46,595 nucleotides of DNA from the NCBI GenBank assembly GCA_902806425.1, contig CADCWP010000355.1:1-46595 (forward strand). Reading direction: 5' to 3'. The notes beneath the pieces are model-generated. The model did not search any database. It saw nothing but the letters and a program-made list of their open reading frames with translations, and had not been told where the DNA came from. This DNA is from an uncultured Truepera sp. (GTDB lineage: Bacteria > Deinococcota > Deinococci > Deinococcales > Trueperaceae). The first letter of the stretch is position 1, and the number at the start of each line of letters is the position of its first letter. Positions 16,530-25,291 of this stretch are shown one piece after another. The translations under genes and the position numbers were made by a program.

Positions 16530-17705
16530 GTGAGGCGGTTCGTCCTCTTTTTGGCGCTGCGCCATATCCGCCGCCGCGCTTTGCAGAGCACCCTGACACT
16601 CTTGGGTGTGGCCGTCGGCGTGATGGTGCTGGTGACGGCGCTGTCCCTGACAAACGGCTTTATCGACGAACTCATCAGCAGCACCCTTCAGGCGACGCCG
16701 CACGTGTCGCTGGCGACCTATGGCGGCGACACGCTGGCGAACGACGCGGCCCTCCTGAGGCGCATCGAGGGGGTTCCCGGCGTGGTCGCCGCGGCACCGT
16801 ATCTGTCGGCGCAGGCGCTCATCGCCCGCCGCGCGGACGCGACCGCTGGCGTTTCCGGGGCGCAGGGGTACACCCAAGTCTTGGGCGTCGACCCCGCGCG
16901 GGAGCAGAACGTCCTCGAGCTGGGTGTGCTCAGTCGGGAAGCCGACGCGCTCGCCTCAGGCGGCATCGTCTTGGGCGGCAGCCTAGCCAACAATCTAGGT
17001 GCAGTCGAGGGCGATGAGGTGCTGCTCGTCGATATTAGCCGCAGCCGCACGGCCTTCCCGGTAGCGGGCACCTTCACCGTCGGCAACGAGATCATCGACA
17101 GCGCGGTGTCATACACCTCAATCCCGACCTTGCAAAGTTACCTGGACATCAGGGGCCAGATCAGCGGCTACCACGTGCGGCTCGCCGACCCCGAAGCGGC
17201 GGAGGTGCTTTCGCAAACGCTCGCCGACACGACGGGGTTGTGGGCGACGCCGTGGCAGAGTCTGTTCGGTGGACTGGTGCGGCAGCTCGAGCTGCAAAAA
17301 ACGCTTATCGGCGTGGTGGTCTTTCTGATCGTACTGGTCGCGGCGATGGGTATCGCCAACATTCTGATTTTAACCGTCGCTGAAAAAACCGAGGAGATCG
17401 CTATTTTGCGGGCTATCGGTGCGTCGGAGCGGCAGGTTTTGGCCGTCTTTACCACCGAAGGCTTGCTCCTAGGCGGCGGCGGCACCATCCTCGGGGCGCT
17501 GCTCGGGCTGGGGCTCTCCTTATACTTTAAGTTTCAACCGTACCCGCTCCCCGGCGACCTCTACTTCATCACCGAGCTGCCCGTCGAACTGCGGGCGTGG
17601 GACTTTATCTGGGTATGCGCACTCTCTCTAGCTACAAGCGTAGTGGCGGCGATTCTCCCGGCGCGGCGGGCTGGACGGCTCGACCCGGCGGAGATTTTGC
17701 GCTGA
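16530..17705 (+). CDS. ABC transporter permease (FtsX/MacB/LolC type)
   Basis: A 391-residue permease: an N-terminal helix (residues about 15-37) after an amphipathic RHIRRRALQS start, a large extracytoplasmic MacB_PCD-like domain to about 240, then three helices (about 260-285, 310-340, 355-385) forming the FtsX domain. It ends in RAGRLDPAEILR, the usual FtsX-family tail. Such permeases pair with an ATPase for lipoprotein or peptide movement, but no ATPase gene is adjacent. The GTG start is 10 bases after mltG, so the two are probably one transcript. Confidence 0.9.
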   Translation: MRRFVLFLALRHIRRRALQSTLTLLGVAVGVMVLVTALSLTNGFIDELISSTLQATPHVSLATYGGDTLANDAALLRRIEGVPGVVAAAPYLSAQALIARRADATAGVSGAQGYTQVLGVDPAREQNVLELGVLSREADALASGGIVLGGSLANNLGAVEGDEVLLVDISRSRTAFPVAGTFTVGNEIIDSAVSYTSIPTLQSYLDIRGQISGYHVRLADPEAAEVLSQTLADTTGLWATPWQSLFGGLVRQLELQKTLIGVVVFLIVLVAAMGIANILILTVAEKTEEIAILRAIGASERQVLAVFTTEGLLLGGGGTILGALLGLGLSLYFKFQPYPLPGDLYFITELPVELRAWDFIWVCALSLATSVVAAILPARRAGRLDPAEILR

Positions 17706-18130
17706 GGGCTTACCGCTCACAGCTTGTAGTCCAGGGTTTTGCAGCGTCCGAATCGGCGTCGAGACTGTGGGACCCGACCACCCTCTCGGCTCTCAGAGAC
17801 CTAACCGCTGCTTGAGCGAGTAGAGCGAGTAAGATTAAACACGCTTAGTCTAGCCAACCATTTTCGAGTTCTAGTTCAATCACGGTGCGGCGGCGTTCTC
17901 TCTCTAAGCGGAGTTCTTCCGTCTGGTCAAAAACGCTCTCTCACTGTATTATTGAAAGTCCACAAGGCGGCTACACGCTGTTCCCAGCTTCGAGTGTTTT
18001 GACCTGTCTCGGTGATCCCAACCCGAAACACTCCAAGCTACGGCCTATGACCCGTAGGCGGGCTTTCATCCGGAACGGGTAGAGTGATGTGTGTTTGAAC
18101 CCGCCTCCACTTCAGCTGTGCCCATCACCC
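17706..18130. other. Gene-free gap of about 425 bases
   Basis: Short frames exist on the plus strand but have no recognisable family and no good ribosome sites. A TAGAGT box at 18080-18085 could be the -10 element of the following TraB gene. No convincing terminator was found after the permease gene. Otherwise I see nothing in it. Confidence 0.5.
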
Positions 18131-19339
18131 ATGACCACCACTCCTGACACCTACGCCGCTCAGCCCGTCCGGGAAACGGAAGTGGGCGGCGCTCAGGTCA
18201 CGCTTCTTGGCACCGCGCACGTCTCGCGGGCGAGCGCCGAGGAGGTCGAACGGAGGCTGCGCAGCGGCGACTACGACGCGGTCGCGGTCGAACTCGACCC
18301 TGGCCGTCACGCGGCGCTGACCGACCCCGACCGTTGGGCCAAGACCGACCTCTTTCAGGTGCTGCGCGAAGGCAAGGCGGCGATGATGGCGGCGAGCCTG
18401 GCCCTGGGCGCGTTTCAGCAGCGTCTGGCCGAACAGTCCGGCATCGAACCCGGCGAGGAGATGCGCCGCGCCATCCGGGTCGCCGGTGAGCTGCGGTTGC
18501 CCGTCCTCCTCATCGACCGCGACATCGGCGTCACGCTGCGGCGCGTTTATCAGGGTGTGAGCTTCTGGAAGCGGATGACGCTTCTGGCCGGACTCATGGG
18601 CAGCGTCGTCAGCCACGAAGAGGTCACGCCCGACGAGATCGAAAAGCTTAAAGAGGGCGACGTTTTGGAGGCCACCTTCGCCGAGTTTTCTGATAAGGAG
18701 GGTGACCTCTATGGGCCGCTGATCGCCGAGCGCGACCACTTCATGGCGGCCCGGCTACGCGAGGAGACCGCTAAAAAACCCTTTAAAAAGGTGCTGGTCG
18801 TCATCGGTGCAGGTCACCTCAAGGGACTCTACGAACGGCTCCAGCATCCTCCCACCACGCCCCCGGCGGACGAACTGCGGGCGCTCGCGACTATCCCCAA
18901 AGGCGCACCGTGGGGTCAGATCATCTCGTGGGCGCTTGTAGCCTTTTTTGTCGTCGGCTTCGCGCTCGCCTTTATCCGGAGCCCGGAGGTCGGTTGGCAG
19001 CTTGTAACCCAGTGGCTGCTCCTAAACGGCGGTCTGGCGGCGCTCGGGGCGCTTGTCGCCTTGGCGCATCCACTTACGATTCTGGGGACGTTTCTGGGCG
19101 CGCCCGTCGGCACGCTGAGCCCGACCTTGGGTGTCGGAATGTTCGCAGCGGGGCTCGAGCTGTGGCTCCGCAAACCGCAGATGGGCGACTTTGCCGCGCT
19201 CCGGAGTGACCTCACTGAGACGCGCGGCTGGTGGCGTAACAAGGTCGCGCGTATATTTCTGATCTTTTTTCTGACGAGTATCGGCGGGGCCATCGGCAAC
19301 ACCCTCACGCTGCCGCGCATCCTCGGCCAACTTTTCTAG
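18131..19339 (+). CDS. TraB/PrgY family protein
   Basis: About 402 residues. The TraB signature is GTAHVSRASAEEVE near the N-terminus, with YDAVAVELDPGRHAAL and, later, VVIGAGHLKGL. The C-terminal third has several hydrophobic helices (about 275-300, 305-330, 345-365, 380-400), as in the archaeal/bacterial TraB proteins with a membrane tail. The family resembles the Tiki-type metalloprotease fold and PrgY pheromone inhibitors; its role here is unknown. ATG 18131 is preferred over GTG 18089. Confidence 0.85.
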   Translation: MTTTPDTYAAQPVRETEVGGAQVTLLGTAHVSRASAEEVERRLRSGDYDAVAVELDPGRHAALTDPDRWAKTDLFQVLREGKAAMMAASLALGAFQQRLAEQSGIEPGEEMRRAIRVAGELRLPVLLIDRDIGVTLRRVYQGVSFWKRMTLLAGLMGSVVSHEEVTPDEIEKLKEGDVLEATFAEFSDKEGDLYGPLIAERDHFMAARLREETAKKPFKKVLVVIGAGHLKGLYERLQHPPTTPPADELRALATIPKGAPWGQIISWALVAFFVVGFALAFIRSPEVGWQLVTQWLLLNGGLAALGALVALAHPLTILGTFLGAPVGTLSPTLGVGMFAAGLELWLRKPQMGDFAALRSDLTETRGWWRNKVARIFLIFFLTSIGGAIGNTLTLPRILGQLF

Positions 19340-19340
19340 C

Positions 19341-19829
19341 GTGAGTGACGCGCCCCCCGACGCGTACCCGTATGAACGAGCTTGGAGTTACGCGCTCTGG
19401 CTGCTCGGGCGGCAGGCGTACACGACCGGGCAGCTGCGTGACAAACTCACGCGCAAGGGCGCTACAGAAGATACCGTTACCCGTGTGCTAACTAAACTAA
19501 TCGACCTCAAACTGGTCGACGACGCCCTCTACGCCGAGGCGTTCGTGCGGTCGCGGGGACGTACAAAAGGCGCGCTCAGGCTGCGGCAAGAACTCTTTCG
19601 TAAGGGCGTTGCGGAGCCGCTGGTAGACAAGGCGGTAGGGAATCTGGACGAGGCCACGCAGTTAGAGAGTGCTGTAGCGCTGGCCGAAAAAAACCGCTGG
19701 CGCTGGAAGGGCGAGCCGCGCGAGCAACGTTCCAAAGCGTACGCGTTTCTGGCGCGGCGGGGGTTTCCGGGGGACGTGGTGCGAGGGGCGCTCGAGCAGA
19801 CGTTCGCCGCAGACGAAGAAGACAATTAG
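19341..19829 (+). CDS. recX: Regulatory protein RecX
   Basis: A 162-residue all-helical protein with RecX three-helix repeats: AWSYALWLLGRQAYTTGQL, LIDLKLVDDALYAEAFVRSR and KAYAFLARRGFPGDVV. RecX binds RecA filaments and limits their activity. The GTG start lies one base after the TraB stop, so they share a transcript. RecA is not in the window. Confidence 0.88.
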   Translation: MSDAPPDAYPYERAWSYALWLLGRQAYTTGQLRDKLTRKGATEDTVTRVLTKLIDLKLVDDALYAEAFVRSRGRTKGALRLRQELFRKGVAEPLVDKAVGNLDEATQLESAVALAEKNRWRWKGEPREQRSKAYAFLARRGFPGDVVRGALEQTFAADEEDN

Positions 19830-19901
19830 GTCTGCTAACCCCTCAACTCCACACGTTATAGTCGTCCTACTGCGGTCTAAACTGCACGCTCGGAGGTCAC
19901 T

Positions 19902-20255
19902 ATGGCGCTACTCAACATCCACAACTACTACGGCCAATTTTTACAACTCGTTCCCATCGTCGCCCTGATCTGGTTCGCCGTGCGCCGCACCCTACCCTTG
20001 CAGCGCGTCGCGCCGATTTTGCTAGACATCAACGTGCTGATTGGACTGATTCTCTACGTCGCCTCAGGGCAGCAGGTGTCGGTGTGGCACCCGGTCTTTA
20101 TGCTGGCGGCTATCGGCCTCGCACACGGGGTCGCGCGAAATACCGACCGGCGTGTGGTTATTGGGGCCTGGGTAGGCGTCTTGGTGCTCGTGCTGGTAGG
20201 CGTTCAGATCGCCTCGGGCAGGTTACTTACCGCGCCGCTTCTGCCCGCGCTCTAG
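19902..20255 (+). CDS. Small membrane protein, unknown
   Basis: A 117-residue protein with four hydrophobic helices (about 12-28, 37-55, 63-77, 88-108) and the conserved-looking start [19 protein letters not shown] do not recognise the family. The ribosome site GGAGGT is ideal and a TATAGT box lies at about 19857-19862, giving a leader of some 35 bases. It stands alone before the tRNA. Confidence 0.65.
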   Translation: MALLNIHNYYGQFLQLVPIVALIWFAVRRTLPLQRVAPILLDINVLIGLILYVASGQQVSVWHPVFMLAAIGLAHGVARNTDRRVVIGAWVGVLVLVLVGVQIASGRLLTAPLLPAL

Positions 20256-20298
20256 CTTGACGCCCCCAACGCGGGTTTTGTAGACTAAGCTCTTGCGT

Positions 20299-20376
<78 letters not shown>

Positions 20377-20377
20377 C

Positions 20378-20420
20378 AAAACCGGAGACTCGTGATGCGA
20401 GCCTCCGGCCTTCTTTATTT
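20378..20420. terminator. Bidirectional terminator after tRNA-Pro
   Basis: A stem (CCGGAG..CTCG / CGAG..CTCCGG at 20382-20408, with one mismatch and a five-base loop) is followed by CCTTCTTTATTT on the plus strand. On the minus strand the same hairpin is followed by TTTTGTT. It can end the tRNA transcript and the convergent gene 20514-21767. Confidence 0.8.
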
Positions 20421-20513
20421 CAGCGGGTTGTGACGTATGAAAAACCACCCGCCAACACCGGCACACGCTTTTGTCTGTCGGTTACAGTGACGGTCTCGGT
20501 TGACCTTCCCGCC

Positions 20514-21767
20514 TTATCGTAAATGTAGGCTGTCACTTGAGAAAGAAACAGGCTCGCGCCTTATCAAGCGCACGGGCACACGCGAACCGGCCTCAACAAC
20601 AGTTCCTGTAGGATTTCCCGCCCCATCGTAGGTCGTTATCAAGAGCCAAGAATCGAGACTTACCACCCGCCGCTGCGGGGCGAAGCTCTGCAAGAGGGTT
20701 TGCCGGGTGTCGCCGCTAAGACCGAGCCGCGCCACCTCCGGCCTCACCAAAAAAGCGTCGAGGTTGACGGAATCGCCGGTCGCAGTCGCGGTCAGTGAAG
20801 TGGTCCCTGCGTCTAGAGCCTGCACCTGACCGGACGTTTTCGCCAGAGCTACCGTCAGCAAGCCCTCGTTGGGCGACACGCCGGGGTCGCCCGCACCGCC
20901 CTGCGCGAGCCTGTAGGTCTGTCCGCCCAAGCTGATGTCCGCGCCCGCCGCGAACAAGTTGACGGGCTGCCGCTCGAAAACCGGCAGGACGGCGTAGCGC
21001 CCCGCTGTAGGGAGGGGGACCTCCACACTGAGTTCTCCCCCGGGTGGGAGCGTGACGTACGCCCCGCCGCTCCAATTGGCCTCCCCGTTCCAGGCACCCT
21101 CCGGCGTCACGACCTCGCCGCCCGTTAGCGTGCCGGATTCGGCCTCCACGAGTTGCCAGCTCTCGAGCTCTGCGCGCGTGGCACCCTCCGCGAAGGCCGC
21201 GTACCCCTCACCGAAAGCCCACACCGTCCGGGCGAGCCAATACGACGCGCCCGAGTCGGAAGGGTCGGGGAGTTCGACGGGCTCGGCGCTGGGGTTGAGG
21301 GTACCGTCAGGCTGCATCCACAAGACGACGTTGCCCTCCGACGGCCCCTTTGTTACAGTCTGTAAGTAGGCAACCGTTCGCAGCAGCTCGTACGCCGAAG
21401 CACGGCTGCTCTCCTCGCCGGACGCCCGCCAGTGCCGCAGGTAGACGACGGCGGCGCGCGTCAGGTCGTCGGCGTTAAAGGCCCCTTGGCTCCAGGTGTC
21501 TGTAGCCGCGTCGTAGTCGCCGCCACCCACATGCCGGTAGCCGCTTCCATCCTCGAGGGGTTCGGCGTAGGTCCAAAGCGCCAGCAGCTCGGGTTCTTCG
21601 TCAAGACGATAGGTGCTGTGACCGGCCCCTTCGGGCGGCGTGACGGGAACGGTTAAAAAGTCCAGGTGCGACAGGTTCGCAAGGGGTTCCGGGGCGGCGG
21701 CAAAAGCGGAAGCCGAACAGATCAGGGTCGTGACCAGCGCGGACAGGGTTAAGCGCCTGCACATCAT
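20514..21767 (-). CDS. Secreted carbohydrate-associated protein, unknown
   Basis: A 417-residue protein with a signal peptide (MMCRRLTLSALVTTLICSASAFAA) cleaved near residue 24. Residues about 60-200 look like an alpha/alpha-toroid sugar enzyme segment (LWTYAEPLEDGSGYRHVGGGDYD, DDLTRAAVVYLRHW, SYWLARTVWAFGEGYAAF). Residues about 210-330 resemble a beta-sandwich carbohydrate-binding module (ESGTLTGGEVV..ANWSGGAYVTLPPGGELSVEVPLPTAGRYAVLPVF in pieces). The toroid part is shorter than a whole glycoside hydrolase. The neighbouring GH130 gene supports a role in glycan use. The start has a GAGGAG ribosome site. Confidence 0.65.
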   Translation of the reverse strand: MMCRRLTLSALVTTLICSASAFAAAPEPLANLSHLDFLTVPVTPPEGAGHSTYRLDEEPELLALWTYAEPLEDGSGYRHVGGGDYDAATDTWSQGAFNADDLTRAAVVYLRHWRASGEESSRASAYELLRTVAYLQTVTKGPSEGNVVLWMQPDGTLNPSAEPVELPDPSDSGASYWLARTVWAFGEGYAAFAEGATRAELESWQLVEAESGTLTGGEVVTPEGAWNGEANWSGGAYVTLPPGGELSVEVPLPTAGRYAVLPVFERQPVNLFAAGADISLGGQTYRLAQGGAGDPGVSPNEGLLTVALAKTSGQVQALDAGTTSLTATATGDSVNLDAFLVRPEVARLGLSGDTRQTLLQSFAPQRRVVSLDSWLLITTYDGAGNPTGTVVEAGSRVPVRLIRREPVSFSSDSLHLR

Positions 21768-21834
21768 CGTTTACGCTCCTCAGCGTGGCGCAGCATAGAA
21801 CTTACGCCAAAGGACGTTTTTTGACCAAGCGTGT

Positions 21835-22743
21835 CTAACCGTTTTGCAGCGTCCACTCGAGCAAATCCCTGAGGTTCGCCGTCGCCAACCCCACCACCCG
21901 GTCCGCGCCGCCGTAGTAGAGGTACACGGTGCCGTCTACCACGGGGTTGGCGCAGCCGAAAACGACGTTCGGCACGTCGCCACGCCGCTCCCACGAGGTG
22001 CGGGGTTCTAAAACCGAGGTCTCGGGCCTTTTTAGAACCTTCGTGGGGTCGTCACGGTCGAGCAGCGCCACCCCCATGCAGTAGCGGTGGTCGTCGTCGT
22101 AGCCGTGATAGATGGTCAGCCAGCCCTCGTCGGTCTCGATAGGCGGCCCCCCCGCCCCGATGCGTTTGCCGTCCCACAGCCCCGGCCTCGGGCAGAGGAT
22201 TTCGGCGTGGTCTTCCCAGGTCAGCATGTCGTCGCTAAACGCCAGCCAGATGCTCGGGGGTCGCCGGTGAAAGGTCACGAAACGCCCGCCGACCTTGGCT
22301 GGAAAGAGCGCGTGGTCTTTGTTGTCTTCGTTTTTAACCACCGGCCCCAGCGTCTCCCAGGTGATGAGGTTGTCCGAAACCGCGTACATCGGGGTGACGC
22401 CCAGGGGCGCGGTGCCGGTGTCTGGAAACTGGCTGTGCTTATCGAACGCGGTGTAGGCCATGTAGAAGCGCCCACCGAGTTCGGTAACGCGCGGGTCTTC
22501 GACGCCGCGGGCGTCGAGGTCGCTGCTCGGGCTCAGCACAGGTTCTTGAAGCCGGTTCCAGTGAATCCCGTCGCGCGAGACCGCGTAGCCGATATGCGAC
22601 ACGTAGTCAAACCCTTGCGCGCGGTAGTGCATGTGAAAGAGCCCATTATGGACGACGACCGACGGGTTAAAAACGTTCACGGCCTCCCAAGCGTTGTGCG
22701 GGTTTGGAACGAGGACGGGGGCAAAGTGGCGGTGAAACTTCAC
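21835..22743 (-). CDS. GH130 family glycoside phosphorylase/hydrolase
   Basis: A 302-residue five-bladed beta-propeller of GH130. Family motifs are VFNPSVVVHNGLFHMHYRA, the catalytic-acid region RGVEDPRVTEL and GGPPIETDEGWLTIYHG. GH130 enzymes mostly phosphorolyse beta-mannosides (mannose-1-phosphate product), some hydrolyse them; which applies is not shown. No signal peptide, so cytoplasmic. The GTG start has AGGAG upstream and a TATAAG box just before. Downstream of the decayed lacI on the same strand. Confidence 0.88.
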   Translation of the reverse strand: MKFHRHFAPVLVPNPHNAWEAVNVFNPSVVVHNGLFHMHYRAQGFDYVSHIGYAVSRDGIHWNRLQEPVLSPSSDLDARGVEDPRVTELGGRFYMAYTAFDKHSQFPDTGTAPLGVTPMYAVSDNLITWETLGPVVKNEDNKDHALFPAKVGGRFVTFHRRPPSIWLAFSDDMLTWEDHAEILCPRPGLWDGKRIGAGGPPIETDEGWLTIYHGYDDDHRYCMGVALLDRDDPTKVLKRPETSVLEPRTSWERRGDVPNVVFGCANPVVDGTVYLYYGGADRVVGLATANLRDLLEWTLQNG

Positions 22744-22754
22744 GAAGAACTCCT

Positions 22755-22789
22755 TATACTGACGGAACGGTCAGCTGAGAAACGCTCAG
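22755..22789 (-). promoter_or_regulatory. GH130 promoter with overlapping dyads
   Basis: On the minus strand a TATAAG box lies immediately before the GH130 ribosome site. Directly upstream is a dyad with arms CTGAC/GTCAG (22759-22763 and 22770-22774), and beyond it a second stem CTGAG/CTCAG (22775-22789) that covers the lacI stop codon. The position fits a LacI-family operator; that it is bound by the neighbouring LacI is inference. Confidence 0.45.
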
Positions 22790-23749
22790 GGACTGCTGTG
22801 GCGGACGATCAAGGGGACGGGAAGCACCAGCGACTCCGGCGCGCCGCCAGCAAACATCTTTAGCAGTTCCCTGGCGGCGACGGTGCCGAGTTCCCGGCGC
22901 GGCACCCGCACGGTCGATAGGGGCGGGTAGCTGTAGCGGGCGAGCGCGATGTCGTCAAAGCCGACGACGGCAACGTCGCCCGGTACCTGTAGGCCCGCCT
23001 CGGCAAGCGCCCGCAACGCGCCGAAGGCGGCGGTATCGTTGGCGGCGAAAATGGCGTCAAAAGGGGTCGCGGCGAGCAGCTTCCGAGTAGCTTGGTAGCC
23101 CTCGTCCGGTCCCAGCGTACCCGCTTGCACTCTTTCAGGATGTACCTCCACGTTGTATTTGGCGTGCGCCCGCCGGTAGCCCTGGCAGCGCAGTGAGAAG
23201 TTCGGGTTGTCCGGCGTCTCGGCGATAAAGGCAACCCGGCGACGTCCGTGCGCGAGCAGGTGCTGCGTCGCCGCGTACCCACCCGCTTCGTTGGCGACGG
23301 TGACGCTGGCGACGTCCCCAGGCCAGTCGCAGTCGGCCAACACCAGCGGCACGCCGAGCTGCTGAAGCGCTTTCAGCAACTCTAGCGGCAGGTCGCAGCC
23401 GAGGGCGACGACCCCGTCACAGCGCCCACGCTGCGAAAGCCGCCGCTCCGCGCCCGCACTTCCGGCCCGCACCAGTAGCAGGCTCAGGTCGTTCGCCTCG
23501 AGATGCGCCTCGACGCCCCCCCAAGACCTCCGCGTAAAAGGCGTCTAAAAGGGCTGGCCCGTGACTTCCCGAAACGAGCACGGCGACCGTACCGGCGCGG
23601 CCCGACTTGAGCGCCTGACCCGCCGCGTCGGGGGTATAGCCGAGGCTGCGCGCAACCTCCCTGACCCGCGCCCGCGTAGCCGGGCTCACGTCCGTGTAGC
23701 CGCGGAGCGCCCTCGAGACCGACCGCTTGGCCGTTACCTTTAACCGCAT
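22786..23749 (-). pseudogene. LacI-family regulator, frameshifted and lacking its HTH start
   Basis: Two frames together make a LacI repressor. Frame one (from 23749) gives VSRALRGYTDVSPATRARV and the hinge and first core strands; frame two gives the rest of the periplasmic-binding-like core (RRVAFIAETPDN, FDAIFAANDTAAFGA, PGDVAVVGFDDIAL). They are joined by a run of seven G (23516-23522, minus strand); six would keep the frame and give LGGVEAHLEAN. The first eight codons (MRLKVTAK) are antisense to the histidine kinase opposite, and about six residues of the HTH are missing, so DNA binding is lost even if the frame is restored. Confidence 0.85.
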
Positions 23750-24433
23750 GTCTAAAGCGCTAGAGACTTACGAGCACGAACGGAGGGCGATGGTCGCCGA
23801 CATCGCCCACGAACTCCAGACGCCGCTGACCGCCTTGCAGATGCGGCTCGAGGCCATTCAGGATGGGCTCGTCCCGCTTACGGACACGCAAGTCGAGCAT
23901 CTCCTGACCCAGACGGGTGTGCTCTCGAGGCTCGTCGAGGACCTGCGGACGCTTTCTCTGGCCGACGCGGGCCGCTTGACCCTGCATCGGCAACCGACCG
24001 ACCTCAGTGAGCTCGCCGCCGAGGTCGTAGAGGCTTTTGCCGAGCGGGTACAGCAGCGGGGGGTCGCGCTCAGGCTCCTAGCCAAACCGGTTACGGCCAC
24101 AGTCAACCAGACCCGGCTGATGCAGGTACTCGACCACCTCCTCGACAACGCCCTGCGCGTGACCTCGGCGGGGGCGAGGTGCACCTAAGCGTTCGGGGAG
24201 ACCAAACCAACGTGTGGTTGGAGGTTCACGACAGCGGCCCCGGCATCCCCGAGGACGAACTGCCCAGTATCTTCGAGCGGTTTGTGCAGGGCAAGGACAC
24301 AAAGGGCTCCTCCGGTTTGGGCCTCGCCATCGTCGACGCACTTGTCAAGCTGCACGGCGGCAGCCTGCGGGTAACCAACCGAGCTGAGGGCGGGGCGTCG
24401 TTTCAGGTAAGCTTGCCCGTGCGGATTGCCTAA
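23727..24433 (+). pseudogene. Sensor histidine kinase fragment, 5'-truncated and frameshifted
   Basis: The frame opens inside a HAMP domain (LAVTFNRMSKALE) and continues with the H-box IAHELQTPL, the N-box LLDNALRV and, after a frameshift near 24172, DSGPGI, FERF and GSSGLGLAI (ATPase). The shift lies in a run of five G where six would restore SAGGEVHLSV. Sensor and membrane segments are absent: upstream sequence belongs to the opposite-strand lacI. It resembles BaeS-type kinases. No response regulator is adjacent. Confidence 0.85.
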
Positions 24434-24449
24434 AGTGGAGTAAGGTGGT

Positions 24450-24926
24450 TTAAGACGGGTCAACCAGGTCGGTGTCCGGGTTGCCGGGATGAGGATAGCC
24501 GAGCGCCCGTGCTACGGCCAACGCCTGTCCTTTGTGGTGAAACTCGTGCGTGATCGGATGCAAGATCAACCAGCGCCGCGTCAGCCTGCTCGTCTTGCCT
24601 GTAGGTGAGGTCCAGTCAAAGGGTTTATCCAACGCTGAAAAGGTCCCGAGCGCTTCCGAAAGGGTGGCGTCTACTTCTGTGAACGCCTCGCGCAGCGCGT
24701 CCACACCCCTCGCCTTAATGTCGCGTTCGGCTTTACCCAGTCCTACGGTGCCAACCCACCACAGGTAACACTCCGCGATGTGGGCGTACACGCCGCACAG
24801 GTTGCCATGCGCCACACTTTCGTCCACCGTGGTAAAAACGTCGGGCGGCAGGGTGTCAAACCAGTCGAGTACGCCCGAGCGCGTGCGCCGGGTGAGGTCG
24901 TAAAACGTCCTTAAATCCTGATTCAT
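24450..24926 (-). CDS. DinB-family protein
   Basis: A 158-residue four-helix-bundle DinB/YfiT-type protein with metal-binding histidines in AHIAECYLW and HPITHEFHHKGQ. Many family members are thiol transferases or stress-induced proteins of unknown activity, often expanded in Deinococcota. ATG 24926 is chosen because a TATAGT box (24933-24938, minus strand) lies six bases before it, a leaderless arrangement; the longer frame from 24953 would start upstream of that promoter. Confidence 0.85.
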   Translation of the reverse strand: MNQDLRTFYDLTRRTRSGVLDWFDTLPPDVFTTVDESVAHGNLCGVYAHIAECYLWWVGTVGLGKAERDIKARGVDALREAFTEVDATLSEALGTFSALDKPFDWTSPTGKTSRLTRRWLILHPITHEFHHKGQALAVARALGYPHPGNPDTDLVDPS

Positions 24927-24953
24927 CCCGCGACTATAGATGCCCGTGAACAA

Positions 24954-25291
24954 GGTGGAGGGTTTCGCGGATACTTCAGGCCGTTAGGGTGACCTCGAGT
25001 CAGCTGGTTGCAGATAAGGAGCGGTTTGCGCGGTGGCCTTCAGCAAGGGCTGGAGCATGTGAGGAACGGTATATGTTAAGCCGGTGTCTATGACCGGGTG
25101 CCCCTTGATTTTAACCAACGTTCTCGGTGCTGTCGCGCTCCCAGCCGCACACCAACCTGGCACGAACCCGTGTGAGCGCTTCAGCTTACCCGTTTCCACC
25201 GTGCTAAAAACGCCGCGCAGAGTATGCTCCTTAGAATGTTTATAGATTACCCCTGCACACCCCGCCTCACATCGAACGCACTCATCCTCTC
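24954..25291. other. Gene-free gap of about 340 bases
   Basis: A 124-codon minus-strand frame crosses this gap but is rich in Arg/Pro/Ser, has no ribosome site and overlaps the ROK gene, so I do not call it. A TTATAGATT box near 25240-25250 could be the promoter of the ROK gene. I see nothing else in it. Confidence 0.45.
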
